Source of the DNA: Gammaproteobacteria bacterium
GTDB taxonomy: Bacteria; Pseudomonadota; Gammaproteobacteria; Acidithiobacillales; Acidithiobacillaceae
NCBI GenBank assembly: GCA_023381645.1
Contig: JAMCRJ010000030.1
Location: forward strand, 1-8,193
Reading direction: 5' to 3'
Length of the DNA stretch: 8,193 bases
Part shown: piece after piece, positions 1 to 6,892 of the stretch
How positions within the stretch are numbered: the first letter of the stretch is position 1
How the letters are laid out: each line of letters starts with the position of its first letter
The notes under the pieces: generated by a model
The model's database searches: none
What the model saw: the letters and a program-made list of their open reading frames with translations, nothing else
Told to the model about the DNA's origin: nothing
Translations under genes and position numbers: made by a program

Positions 1-12
1 TAAATAGGCATC

Positions 13-1632
13 CTACGGCATTGCCACGCTCCCATCACTGCGGGGATCAGCGGCACCGGCAAATCCACCCTCCAGGTCACGCGCGACCATGCCCGCATGA
101 CCCATGAAATCACTGTAACCCGGAACCCATGACACTTGATGCCCCCAGCGCTGCAAATCCTCAAAAACAGTCCGGGAATAGCGCTGCTCCAGACGCAAAC
201 CGGCCGAGATCTCTCCCCAGGTCCTCCCATACAGCCAGCGCGGACTGGCTACTGACTCGGCGAGGGAAAGCCCATAGTGCTTGACGCGCATGAGCAGTGC
301 CGCCTGGGTTTGGGGCTGGCCATCTCCCCCCATACTGCCGTAGGCGAGTTGCACCCGCCCCTGCTCGGCATAGAGCGCTGGATTAAGGGTATGAAAGGGG
401 CGTTTCCCCGGCACCAACACATTGACGTGTCCCGGCTCCAGAGAAAAGGCGCAGCCGCGATTATTCCACAACACCCCAGTATTGCCCGCCACCACGCCAG
501 TGCCGAACTCGTGGTAGAGACTCTGAATCACACTCACCATCCGCCCTTGCCCATCCACCACCCCGAACCAGACCGTATCGCCTTTGGCGGGTCCAATGGG
601 TGGCAGTGGCATCGCGATAAGGGGATGTATCTCTCTGGCGCAGTCATCCAGGAAATCCGGATTCAGCAATGACGCAATGTCCACATCGCAAAAGTCGGGA
701 TCAGCGATGAGCTGGTCCCGGTACTTGAAGGCCAGTTTGGTGATTTCTACCGTGTTATGAATCAGTTCCGAGCCCAGATGGTCCCCGCCGTTGAGTCCAA
801 CGCGATTGAGCAGGGCGAGGATCATGAGCGAGGCTACCCCCTGGGTGGGCGGCGGCATATTGATGGCTTCGCCGACGCCGAAGGCGGTGCGCACCGGCTC
901 CACCCAGCGGGGCTCGAAGGCCTGCAAATCGGCTTCTGTCAGCAGACTGCCAGCGGCTTTGAGACCCTTCGCCATTTGCCAGGCGAGCGGACCGTGATAA
1001 AAAGCCTCTGCACCATTCTCCGCCAGAGTCCCGAGCGTTTGTGCCAGCGCCCGTTGACTCCACAGTCGCCCGGTTGGCATTATCTCTCCCCCCGGCATGT
1101 AATGCGCTGCGAAACCCGGCTGCTGACGGAGTGCGTCACCAAATCTCGTGAGGGTATGGCTCTGGTTAGGGCTGAGCGGAAAACCGGTGGCGGCGTGGCA
1201 ATAAGCGCTCTCCAGCAAATCGGACCAGGACTTACGGCCCCGCCAGCGATCCCTGGAGAACCCAAATGCTGCTCCCCAGCCGCCCACCGCACCAGGCACT
1301 GTCAAAGCGGATAAGCCGCCACGGAACGGAATCTCGCGTAGCCCACGATCATGAAACAGTGCTGCCGAATAGCGTCGTCCTGATGGACCAGCAGCGGCCA
1401 GTCCGCGCACCGTGTGCGCATCGCCGTCCGAGATCAGCCAGAACCCGTCGCCCCCCAGCCCGTTCATGTGGGGATAGACCACAGAGAGGGTCGATGCCAC
1501 CGCGATACCCGCCTCTATGGCATTACCACCGCTGCGCAAAATAGCGGCCCCGGCCTCGGCCGCCAGGGCGTGCGGAGCACTCACGGCACCCCTCTCCGAA
1601 CTCGCCGACAAGGAGATCTGACCGGGTTTCAC
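13..1632 (-). CDS. Cytoplasmic gamma-glutamyltransferase-family Ntn-hydrolase, HpxW (oxamate amidohydrolase)-like
   Basis: A self-processing N-terminal-nucleophile amidohydrolase of 539 residues. The probable cleavage and nucleophile residue is T353 in KGDTVWFGVVDGQG, giving an alpha chain of about 352 and a beta chain of about 187 residues. Other family marks are GGNAIEAGIAVA (36-47), VVYPHMNGLGGDGFW (51-65), LNPAL, and YGSMGGDGQPQTQ near the substrate site. No signal peptide is visible, unlike periplasmic glutathione-degrading enzymes. The nearest characterised relative by context is Klebsiella HpxW, which hydrolyses oxamate to oxalate and ammonia and is encoded with hpxXYZ. Here it probably takes the last amide from the opened ring. 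GTG 1632 is preferred: it overlaps the preceding stop (GTGA) and has GAGGT seven bases away. ATG 1668 and GTG 1713 are alternatives inside the upstream gene. The gene ends in TAG at 13-15. Confidence 0.85.
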   Translation of the reverse strand: MKPGQISLSASSERGAVSAPHALAAEAGAAILRSGGNAIEAGIAVASTLSVVYPHMNGLGGDGFWLISDGDAHTVRGLAAAGPSGRRYSAALFHDRGLREIPFRGGLSALTVPGAVGGWGAAFGFSRDRWRGRKSWSDLLESAYCHAATGFPLSPNQSHTLTRFGDALRQQPGFAAHYMPGGEIMPTGRLWSQRALAQTLGTLAENGAEAFYHGPLAWQMAKGLKAAGSLLTEADLQAFEPRWVEPVRTAFGVGEAINMPPPTQGVASLMILALLNRVGLNGGDHLGSELIHNTVEITKLAFKYRDQLIADPDFCDVDIASLLNPDFLDDCAREIHPLIAMPLPPIGPAKGDTVWFGVVDGQGRMVSVIQSLYHEFGTGVVAGNTGVLWNNRGCAFSLEPGHVNVLVPGKRPFHTLNPALYAEQGRVQLAYGSMGGDGQPQTQAALLMRVKHYGLSLAESVASPRWLYGRTWGEISAGLRLEQRYSRTVFEDLQRWGHQVSWVPGYSDFMGHAGMVARDLEGGFAGAADPRSDGSVAMP

Positions 1633-2237
1633 AGAATGGACCTCAGTTTGCGACGCGCTGAACACCATTCCTGGCGGGTATTCAGCCGGGAATAACGCAA
1701 ATAGTGATTCCACGGCAAGCGAATATGCTCTACCGCCGACAAATAACCCAGTTGTCGATCTAGCCTTGCATCAGCTGCACCCAAAGGTACTGCGCAGAGT
1801 GATGGTAGCCAACTCTGCGATACCATCAGCGGATGCCCGCCGCTACCCCAGCGATCTATCGGACTTACCGCCGCAACATTCCGAGCGTGTGCAAGGCGCC
1901 GCAGCCGCCTGAGCCATAGCACGGGCGGCAAAGTCGTATCTACCTGCACCACCAACGCAGGGCCAGATAGATTATGCAACCCTACCTGAAGCGTCGAGAA
2001 AGGCCCACGCCTTGCCCGAAAGTTATGCCGTTTCATGGCACGACGATGCAGGCAAGCCAAAATCCGCCGTGGCCGATACCCTGTCACCAGATACACTGGC
2101 GCGAACCCCGCCTGCCGCAGGATATCCACCTGCCGGTCAATCCAGTTCCGGCCATCACCGGGCACACGCCTGCACGCTTTGTGCTGTCGCCCCGAGCGCC
2201 GGGACCGGCCACCCGCCAGAATGATGGCTGCATCCAT
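1629..2237 (-). CDS. MobA/MocA-like nucleotidyltransferase, probable molybdenum cofactor nucleotide transferase
   Basis: A 202-residue GT-A-fold nucleotidyltransferase. Family marks are the N-terminal nucleotide loop IILAGGRSRRSGRQHK (5-20), DRQVDILRQAGFAPVYLVTG (34-53), the metal-binding Asp in LVVQVDTTLP (D100), the GSGGHPLMVS stretch (131-140), and a closing LNTRQEW. MocA-type relatives attach CMP to molybdopterin for xanthine-dehydrogenase-family enzymes, and genes of this type commonly sit with them, so it probably finishes the cofactor for the hydroxylase encoded upstream. It is odd in being extremely arginine-rich (33 Arg against about 10 Asp+Glu), and the usual Met after the SRR of the loop is Ser. 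ATG 2237 follows the hpxZ-like stop by 8 bases without a recognisable ribosome site. Its TGA overlaps the next start as GTGA. MobA (GMP) activity or another nucleotidyltransferase role is possible. Confidence 0.78.
   Translation of the reverse strand: MDAAIILAGGRSRRSGRQHKACRRVPGDGRNWIDRQVDILRQAGFAPVYLVTGYRPRRILACLHRRAMKRHNFRARRGPFSTLQVGLHNLSGPALVVQVDTTLPPVLWLRRLRRLAHARNVAAVSPIDRWGSGGHPLMVSQSWLPSLCAVPLGAADARLDRQLGYLSAVEHIRLPWNHYLRYSRLNTRQEWCSARRKLRSIL
1640..1644 (-). promoter_or_regulatory. Ribosome binding site that decides the GTG start of the HpxW-like gene
   Basis: Minus-strand GAGGT is seven bases before GTG 1632, which itself overlaps the upstream TGA as GTGA. The two alternative starts further upstream (ATG 1668, GTG 1713) have no ribosome site at a suitable distance. 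Confidence 0.6.
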
Positions 2238-2245
2238 GCTACAGC

Positions 2246-2632
2246 CTAAGTTGCCGTCGGCATCAGGCTCACATGCGCCGCGACGATACGCCAACCCTCT
2301 GGCGTGCGTATCCAGGTCTGACTTTGTCGGCCATGCACCTGTTCGCGCCGGAACTCCGTGTTGGCAGTCGCAAAACTCTGTCCATAGGTGGTGATCGTCG
2401 TATTGACCAACTCCCGATTCAGCGCAGGGGCTGGACGGGATGCCCGAAACTCGGCAATGGCCGCATAGCCGTAGAGATTTTCTGCCACTCCGTAGCGCAG
2501 CGTGTGTACACTATTCCAAAATAATTCGTCCAATACATGAACATCGTTTTCCACCAATGCTTTTTCATAACGAAAAAAAGCTGCCTGCATTTCTTGTAAG
2601 ACTTCGGGCGCATTGATTTCGGTGTGAACCAT
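2246..2632 (-). CDS. hpxZ: AtzH/HpxZ family protein (DUF3225, SnoaL/NTF2-like fold), probable decarboxylating amidohydrolase
   Basis: A small (128-residue) cone-shaped NTF2-like protein matching DUF3225 from end to end: [83 protein letters not shown]. AtzH of Pseudomonas sp. ADP converts 1,3-dicarboxyurea to allophanate, a decarboxylating step directly after AtzE; Klebsiella HpxZ sits beside HpxY. As I recall, the AtzH catalytic residues are Tyr22 and Arg46, and both positions are Tyr and Arg here. The natural role would be to decarboxylate the N-carboxy product of the preceding amidase. The ATG at 2632 is supported by AAGAGGA overlapping the amidase TAA, 13 bases downstream of the amidase gene; the frame stays open to 2734 only as a shadow of the amidase. 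Family is firm, substrate inferred. Confidence 0.9.
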   Translation of the reverse strand: MVHTEINAPEVLQEMQAAFFRYEKALVENDVHVLDELFWNSVHTLRYGVAENLYGYAAIAEFRASRPAPALNRELVNTTITTYGQSFATANTEFRREQVHGRQSQTWIRTPEGWRIVAAHVSLMPTAT

Positions 2633-2640
2633 GGGATTTT

Positions 2641-2647
2641 TCCTCTT
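2641..2647 (-). promoter_or_regulatory. Ribosome binding site of the hpxZ/atzH-like gene, overlapping the amidase stop
   Basis: Minus-strand AAGAGGA overlaps the TAA of the amidase gene (TAAGAGGA) and lies eight bases ahead of the ATG at 2632. It rules out the longer open frame that begins at 2734 within the amidase gene. Confidence 0.75.
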
Positions 2648-4043
2648 AGCGAGCGGGGATTGGACTGGTAAATCCGTGCAACTCAAGCTCTCTTGCGACT
2701 TTAAATATTCGCGCCTCCTGCCAGGGTGCAGCAATAATCTGGACCCCGATAGGCATCGCCCCTGCGCTGGCTACGGGCACCACCACCACCGGGAGGCCAA
2801 TGAAGGAGAGGGGTTGGGTGTACAAACCCAAATGCGGTCGCACCATCATTTGCTCCCCGTCCAGTTCCATATATCGCTGCCCGATGGCGGGCGCCGACAT
2901 GGGCGTGGCCGGTGCCAGCAACAGGTCATAGCGCGCGAAAACCTTGAGTACTTCCGCCCGATACCAGCGCCGGAAACGCTGCGCCTGGATATTCCAGGAC
3001 GCGGGCAATAGCGTACCGGCCAGCATGCGATCCCGCACGTCCGGGTCATAGTCGGCGGCGTGATGACGCAAACGATCCAGATGCAGATTGCTGCTTTCGG
3101 CATTGGTGATGAGATAGGCGGCGGCACGCGCCTGCGCCGTGCCGGGAATTTCGACGAGATCCGTCACATTCAGCGCCGCCGCGACCCGCGCCAGTGCCTG
3201 CTCCGCTGCTGACGTCGCCTGTTGCATGAAATAGCCGGCGGCAATGGCGATTTTCAGGCCGGCGACACCGTCTGCCAGACTTCCACTGACCGGCTCAGTC
3301 GCCCTATCCGCACAAACGGGGTCCGCAGCATCCGCCCCTTGCATGGCATCATAGGCGAGAGCGAGATCCGCCACGCTACGTGCCAGCGGGCCGACATGAT
3401 CGAGGCTGGGACAGAAAGGAAAGGCTCCAGCCCGGGACAAGCGGCCATACGTCGGCTTCAGTCCAAAAATACCGCAGAGGGAAGACGGCACCCGAATAGA
3501 ACCATTGGTGTCAGAACCCAGGGCGATGGGCACCATGCCTGCCGCTACGGCGGCACCACTGCCGCCACTGGACCCGCCTGTCATCCGCAAACGGTCATGG
3601 GGATTGCGGGAAGGCCCATAGTGAATGTTTTCACCCGTAAAATCGTAGGCATACTCGCCCATATTGAGAGCGCCCACCAGGACGGCGCCCGCTGCCGTGA
3701 GCCGCCTTACGGCGGTGGCGTCCGCCACGGCGGGGACATCTTTTCGATTGATCTTGGACCCGGCGAGGGTAATCTCGCCCTGCAAATCGAAAAGATTTTT
3801 GACCGCAAAGGGCACCCCCGCCAGAGGCCCGGGGTCTTCGCCCCGCGCCACCTTCTGGTCCACTGCCTCCGCTTCCCGTAGGGCACGCGCTTCCGTGACG
3901 CAGGTGAAGGCATTGATCTCGCCGTTCCTGGCGTGGATATGCCGGAGCGTATCCTGCACCACCTCCGCTGCGCGCCACTCGCCGCTACGGACCCGCTGCG
4001 CAATTTCCTGCGCCTGCGGAAATGCGTCGTTCTCTGGCTTCAT
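2646..4043 (-). CDS. atzE: AtzE/HpxY-type amidase (amidase signature family)
   Basis: Cytoplasmic amidohydrolase of 465 residues. The Ser-cisSer-Lys triad of the amidase signature family is complete: K82 in [10 protein letters not shown]158 in [15 protein letters not shown], and nucleophile S182 in [16 protein letters not shown]. Stretches such as [31 protein letters not shown] and [15 protein letters not shown] are typical of the AtzE subfamily rather than GatA. AtzE, with AtzG, removes the terminal amide nitrogen of 1-carboxybiuret; HpxY is its counterpart in Klebsiella purine breakdown. Here it probably deaminates the N-acylurea made by ring opening (inference). ATG 4043 is chosen for the ATGA overlap with the hpxX-like gene and the usual N terminus; the frame continues up to 4151, inside hpxX. 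There is no clear ribosome site, so translation is probably coupled. The TAA lies inside the ribosome site of the next gene. Confidence 0.92.
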   Translation of the reverse strand: MKPENDAFPQAQEIAQRVRSGEWRAAEVVQDTLRHIHARNGEINAFTCVTEARALREAEAVDQKVARGEDPGPLAGVPFAVKNLFDLQGEITLAGSKINRKDVPAVADATAVRRLTAAGAVLVGALNMGEYAYDFTGENIHYGPSRNPHDRLRMTGGSSGGSGAAVAAGMVPIALGSDTNGSIRVPSSLCGIFGLKPTYGRLSRAGAFPFCPSLDHVGPLARSVADLALAYDAMQGADAADPVCADRATEPVSGSLADGVAGLKIAIAAGYFMQQATSAAEQALARVAAALNVTDLVEIPGTAQARAAAYLITNAESSNLHLDRLRHHAADYDPDVRDRMLAGTLLPASWNIQAQRFRRWYRAEVLKVFARYDLLLAPATPMSAPAIGQRYMELDGEQMMVRPHLGLYTQPLSFIGLPVVVVPVASAGAMPIGVQIIAAPWQEARIFKVARELELHGFTSPIPAR

Positions 4044-4240
4044 GGGCGGAATACCGGGGCCAAATCTTCCGTCATATCCAGCGGGTGCGCTTCCAGCATC
4101 TTGGCCATCCGCGTACTCAGCATGAAATAATACTTCACGTCCGCACGCCATTCTTCGCGTACAGTGAGCCCAAAAGAATCGAAGAGATAGTTCATATACG
4201 TATCCACGGGCGTTTCAGCATCTGTTCCGGGCGGATTCAT
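4040..4240 (-). CDS. hpxX: DUF4089 small subunit, HpxX/AtzG-like partner of the AtzE-type amidase
   Basis: A 66-residue, GatC-like helical protein. In the cyanurate pathway of Pseudomonas sp. ADP the equivalent AtzG forms a complex with AtzE and is needed for a soluble, active amidase; in Klebsiella the matching gene is hpxX. Seen here: a variable N terminus (about 1-12), a helical body with VDTYMNYLFDSFGLTVREEW and MLSTRMAKMLEAHPLD, and the conserved tail LAPVFRP. The ATG at 4240 is preceded by AAGGAAAA at a good distance. Its TGA overlaps the ATG of the amidase gene by four bases (ATGA), consistent with coupled synthesis of two subunits of one complex. The position directly in front of an AtzE-type amidase is the strongest argument for the assignment; the protein is too short for sequence alone to be decisive. 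Confidence 0.85.
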   Translation of the reverse strand: MNPPGTDAETPVDTYMNYLFDSFGLTVREEWRADVKYYFMLSTRMAKMLEAHPLDMTEDLAPVFRP

Positions 4241-4245
4241 TCTGC

Positions 4246-4253
4246 TTTTCCTT
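4246..4253 (-). promoter_or_regulatory. Ribosome binding site of the hpxX/atzG-like gene
   Basis: Minus-strand AAGGAAAA lies in the 16-base gap after the xdhC stop, at the normal distance from the ATG at 4240. It supports translation of this 66-codon gene as a real product. Ribosomes loading here would also serve the amidase gene, which has no ribosome site of its own and overlaps by ATGA. Confidence 0.72.
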
Positions 4254-4256
4254 ATA

Positions 4257-5198
4257 TTAACAATCAGTTTTTTTGCGCCGTAATTGCAGCAATTCTGCCA
4301 ACACGCTGATCGCGATTTCGGGGGGCTTTTTACCTAGTCCTGGCAAACCCATGGGCATGTGCAAATAGTCCGGAATATCATGTCCGGCGCGGGACAGAGC
4401 GTGACTGAAACGCGCCGCTTTGGACCGGCTGGCAATTACTCCGAGATAAGCCAATGGTTCCCCGATAAAATGCTCCAGCAACGCGTAATCCATGGCGTGG
4501 CTGTAGGTCATGATGAGCACCATGGCATCGGTTGCCGGGGCCTGCAGATCGGCCCAGGTCCAAGTGTCCACAAGGGTAACTTCCGGCGGAAAGGCGGCAG
4601 GATCGGCCCATTCGGGGCGCTGATCGAATACGGACGACGCGAAATCCAATTTGTGGGCCATGCTGGCGATCGCCCGCCCTACATGCCCCGCTCCAAAAAT
4701 CCATAGCGGCTGATGATGGGGGGCGGGCAGCGCGAAGTGCCGCTCCTCGACATCCATACCCGGAGCGTTGGCGCGCAGAAGCACAGTCAAGGCATCAAAG
4801 GAACCGATTTCCCGTCCCAGACGGGTCATCCCGGCCACGAGCTGCAACCGGCCTGCTGAATCCCTTTGATAGAGACGAGAGGCGCCAGACTGGTACAGCT
4901 CGGAAAAAAATAGGGGCACATCCAACACACAGATTTCCACCTGCCCACCGCAGCACTGATCATCCGCCGTACCCAGGGTAAAACTCAGTAATGCCGGAGG
5001 TGCTTCAGAACGGGGAGAGCGCAACACCTGACAAACCTGATATTCCATACGGCCACCGCCTACCGTGCCCAACAGGGAGCCGTCTTCCAAGAGACACATG
5101 CTGGCCCCGACCGCCGTGGGCGCAGACCCCCGCACCCTGGTCACGACGGCTTCCCGGACCGGAAGCAAGGGCCGCTGACGACTGGCGATGGCATTCAT
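4257..5198 (-). CDS. xdhC: XdhC-type molybdenum cofactor insertion/sulfuration chaperone
   Basis: Characterised XdhC proteins bind molybdenum cofactor, protect it, help its sulfuration and hand it to the xanthine dehydrogenase large subunit; the protein does not form part of the mature enzyme. The 313 residues show the N-terminal XdhC/CoxI domain (REAVVTRVRGSAPTAVGASM at about 15-34, LLGTVGGGRMEYQV at 42-55, QCCGGQVEI at 81-89). A C-terminal Rossmann-like domain follows: LWIFGAGHVGRAIASMAHKL at 165-184, YSHAMDYALL at 232-241, YLGVIASRSKAARF at 251-264, GKKPPEIAISVLAELL at 289-304. The ATG at 5198 overlaps the ring-opening enzyme's stop (ATGA) and places the domain at the usual distance from the N terminus; the frame is open to 5357, but that part shadows the upstream gene. 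Its presence implies the hydroxylase carries a sulfido-type xanthine-oxidase cofactor. It ends 16 bases before the next gene. Confidence 0.93.
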   Translation of the reverse strand: MNAIASRQRPLLPVREAVVTRVRGSAPTAVGASMCLLEDGSLLGTVGGGRMEYQVCQVLRSPRSEAPPALLSFTLGTADDQCCGGQVEICVLDVPLFFSELYQSGASRLYQRDSAGRLQLVAGMTRLGREIGSFDALTVLLRANAPGMDVEERHFALPAPHHQPLWIFGAGHVGRAIASMAHKLDFASSVFDQRPEWADPAAFPPEVTLVDTWTWADLQAPATDAMVLIMTYSHAMDYALLEHFIGEPLAYLGVIASRSKAARFSHALSRAGHDIPDYLHMPMGLPGLGKKPPEIAISVLAELLQLRRKKTDC

Positions 5199-6286
5199 GA
5201 TGCGTACCCGATCACGGCCACCGGCCCGCCCCCCTGGGGACCCTGATGCTCCGCGCGCGTCGAGACATAAACGCCGGTTTCCCCGGTGATTCCAGCCAAC
5301 AAGGCTGAGACTACACAGCGGGAATAGCGCATATCGGAGATATCCGCGTCCGTCCACATGGTATGACGACGATGACGGATATGGCCCCGCGGGTCGGCAT
5401 CGGATTTGGCGAAGACCGCCAGCACCTTCTCCGTATCGACATCTGCCAACTGCCCGTTGACGGGCTGCAGTCCCAGCTGATTCAGCACGGCATGAATCGC
5501 CGGCACATCGATGATGTCCTGCATCACCCCATGGGCGATGACCAGATCACCTTCCCACCAGCACGAATTGGCGAAGAGCACCATTTCGGAGCGCTGCAAT
5601 AAGGGTTTGGCGGAAACGCTGGCCCGACTGGAGTACAAGGACCAATCCTGGTTGATGACGTCATCCGACAGTTCGGATTCGGTAACCTCACCCAGAGCGA
5701 GGGCCACCCCCAAGGCAGAAGCGCCGCGCGACCAGGCCATGTCACAGCGCAGGTGCTCGTCACGGACATTTCCGGTCGTTGTAGAGTCCGGCGCTGGAAT
5801 CGCCCCTTTGATCTGCACCAGATGCACATCCGCAGGCTCGACCTGCAAGGTATGCATGAGCCGGGTCACCGCGCGGGCGGTCTCCCGCACCATCGCCATC
5901 CGCCCCACTTCCTGCGCGCTGAAAGGGCGGGTATGGGCGGATGCAAGCGCCAGACGTTTTATCGGATAGGCTTGCTCCGCCGCCCGGCCTGATACCGCAA
6001 ACACCAGAATATGCGGCGCCGCAACCCCTTCACTACCTCCCGAAAAGGACAACACCACGCGTTCTTCCACCAACTCTGGACGGCAATCCAGATGCGTTGC
6101 CAGCACTTGGCTCACAGCCATCATCGCCAAAGTCCGGGTAAAGTCGTTCATGCCGCCGTTACCCTCGGTTTTGCCAATAATCGCGACGATGCTCTGGGGA
6201 TTTATCACCCCCTCGGCAATCGCCCGGACCAGTCCGGAAACGTCGGCAGGGTCTGTCGTAAAAAACCGGTAGACGGAGGTACGCAT
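5195..6286 (-). CDS. Ring-opening amidohydrolase, cyanuric acid amidohydrolase/barbiturase family
   Basis: Hydrolyses a cyclic amide in a cyanurate- or barbiturate-like ring. The 363 residues match the three-repeat 'Toblerone' fold family along the whole length. Each repeat supplies a Lys/Ser pair: K39 in GKTEGNGGMNDFTR with S82 in FSGGSEGVAAPH; K160 in VQIKGAIP with a Ser in the SSRASVSAK stretch (219-227); K294 in VFAKSDADP with S342 in VSTRAEHQGP. The glycine-rich end GPQGGGPVAVI, with E346, is the family's structural metal site. Other signatures are WSRGASALGVALALGE and LVIAHGVM. Start ATG 6286 has an AGAGGG ribosome site at 6295-6300. Known members either open cyanuric acid to 1-carboxybiuret (AtzD/TrzD) or barbituric acid to ureidomalonate. 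Motifs alone do not separate these; the adjoining molybdenum hydroxylase favours barbiturate or a related oxidised ring. The stop overlaps the XdhC start by ATGA. Confidence 0.92.
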   Translation of the reverse strand: MRTSVYRFFTTDPADVSGLVRAIAEGVINPQSIVAIIGKTEGNGGMNDFTRTLAMMAVSQVLATHLDCRPELVEERVVLSFSGGSEGVAAPHILVFAVSGRAAEQAYPIKRLALASAHTRPFSAQEVGRMAMVRETARAVTRLMHTLQVEPADVHLVQIKGAIPAPDSTTTGNVRDEHLRCDMAWSRGASALGVALALGEVTESELSDDVINQDWSLYSSRASVSAKPLLQRSEMVLFANSCWWEGDLVIAHGVMQDIIDVPAIHAVLNQLGLQPVNGQLADVDTEKVLAVFAKSDADPRGHIRHRRHTMWTDADISDMRYSRCVVSALLAGITGETGVYVSTRAEHQGPQGGGPVAVIGYAS

Positions 6287-6304
6287 GGTCTTCGCCCTCT
6301 GCGA

Positions 6305-6889
6305 TTAAAAGGGAACCCGGAGCACCCGCCCGGTGCGACGTTGGATGTCGATCTTGTACACGTCCCCATCGTCCATCTCATCTGCTGCCTGAGCGTTCGC
6401 CAAAGCAGTGACCACCTCGTCAGAATTCATGGTCATCACCGTCACCGGATCGCCAATGGACATGGGAAAATCGTGCCAGGTACCCGCATGAATCATCACC
6501 CCCTGCCCCGCTGGAATGCGAAAAGCGCGGACGTCCTCCAGACGGGGGACATTTTCCCCGCTGCCCTGATTGGGTTTACCCAGCACCATGGCGAAGGGAA
6601 TGCTGCCCAGCCCGACAAAAATCTGCGTCATATTGAGGTGCCGTTCCAGCCAGGTAATCTCGGGGTTACGGTGCGATATCCGGGCCGTGCGGACCACCGC
6701 GCGACCGGTATATTCAAAATCGAGATTTTGCCCCTCTTCCACAGTCCCCTTATAAAAGGGAATCGAAAGTCCCGGCCGGTGTACCGCCTCGCCAATCATC
6801 ACGCCGTATTCCGCGAGGTTCTCCGGGGTAGCATCCAGCAATGGGACATCTACATAAACCGCCTCTGTCTGCTTTGCATAGGTATCCAT
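6305..6889 (-). CDS. Ureidoglycolate lyase-like protein (AllA/ureidoglycolate hydrolase family)
   Basis: A 194-residue protein that resembles the ureidoglycolate lyase family, whose characterised members split ureidoglycolate to glyoxylate and urea. The family-like stretches are ITWLERHLNMTQIFVGLGS (about 78-96), PFAMVLGKP (98-106), VRAFRIPAGQGVMIHAGTWH (120-139) and DFPM (140-143). E82, H84, H134 and H139 are candidate active-site or metal-facing residues. It is longer than E. coli AllA (about 160 residues), with extra sequence around 40-75 and an acidic tail (ADEMDDGD). It starts at an ATG three bases after the FAD-subunit stop, with a near-perfect AGGAGGA ribosome site. Its place between the hydroxylase and the ring-opening enzyme suggests action on a ureido-containing or ring intermediate; this is inference. 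It may not use ureidoglycolate itself, because no allantoinase or allantoate amidohydrolase is nearby. Confidence 0.8.
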   Translation of the reverse strand: MDTYAKQTEAVYVDVPLLDATPENLAEYGVMIGEAVHRPGLSIPFYKGTVEEGQNLDFEYTGRAVVRTARISHRNPEITWLERHLNMTQIFVGLGSIPFAMVLGKPNQGSGENVPRLEDVRAFRIPAGQGVMIHAGTWHDFPMSIGDPVTVMTMNSDEVVTALANAQAADEMDDGDVYKIDIQRRTGRVLRVPF

Positions 6890-6892
6890 ATT

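Noticed and set aside
1..12. Transcription terminator after the last gene
   Set aside because: Only 12 bases follow the stop codon in the window and they show no stem-loop or T-run; the terminator, if any, is outside.
13..1632. Classical periplasmic gamma-glutamyltransferase for glutathione breakdown
   Set aside because: No signal peptide is seen and the gene closes an operon containing hpxXYZ homologues, which points to an HpxW-like amidohydrolase; glutathione activity is not excluded but is the weaker reading.
3222..3881. A 219-codon plus-strand open frame, plus shorter ones at 277-672 and 757-1314
   Set aside because: All are antisense to strongly conserved genes (amidase, HpxW-like) and their translations show no recognisable family features.
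4044..4151. Longer N terminus for the amidase (start at 4151)
   Set aside because: The extra 36 residues are out-of-frame hpxX/atzG sequence; ATG 4043 overlaps the hpxX stop and gives the normal AtzE-family N terminus.
5199..5357. Longer N terminus for XdhC (start at 5357)
   Set aside because: The added 53 residues are a frame shadow of the C-terminal end of the ring-opening enzyme, which is strongly conserved there (AEHQGP...GGGP).
2246..6286. A horizontally acquired s-triazine (atrazine) degradation island
   Set aside because: Although AtzD-, AtzG-, AtzE- and AtzH-like genes are all present, there are no transposases, insertion sequences, upstream triazine hydrolases or allophanate hydrolase, and the genes are interlocked with molybdenum-enzyme genes in a stable operon arrangement.
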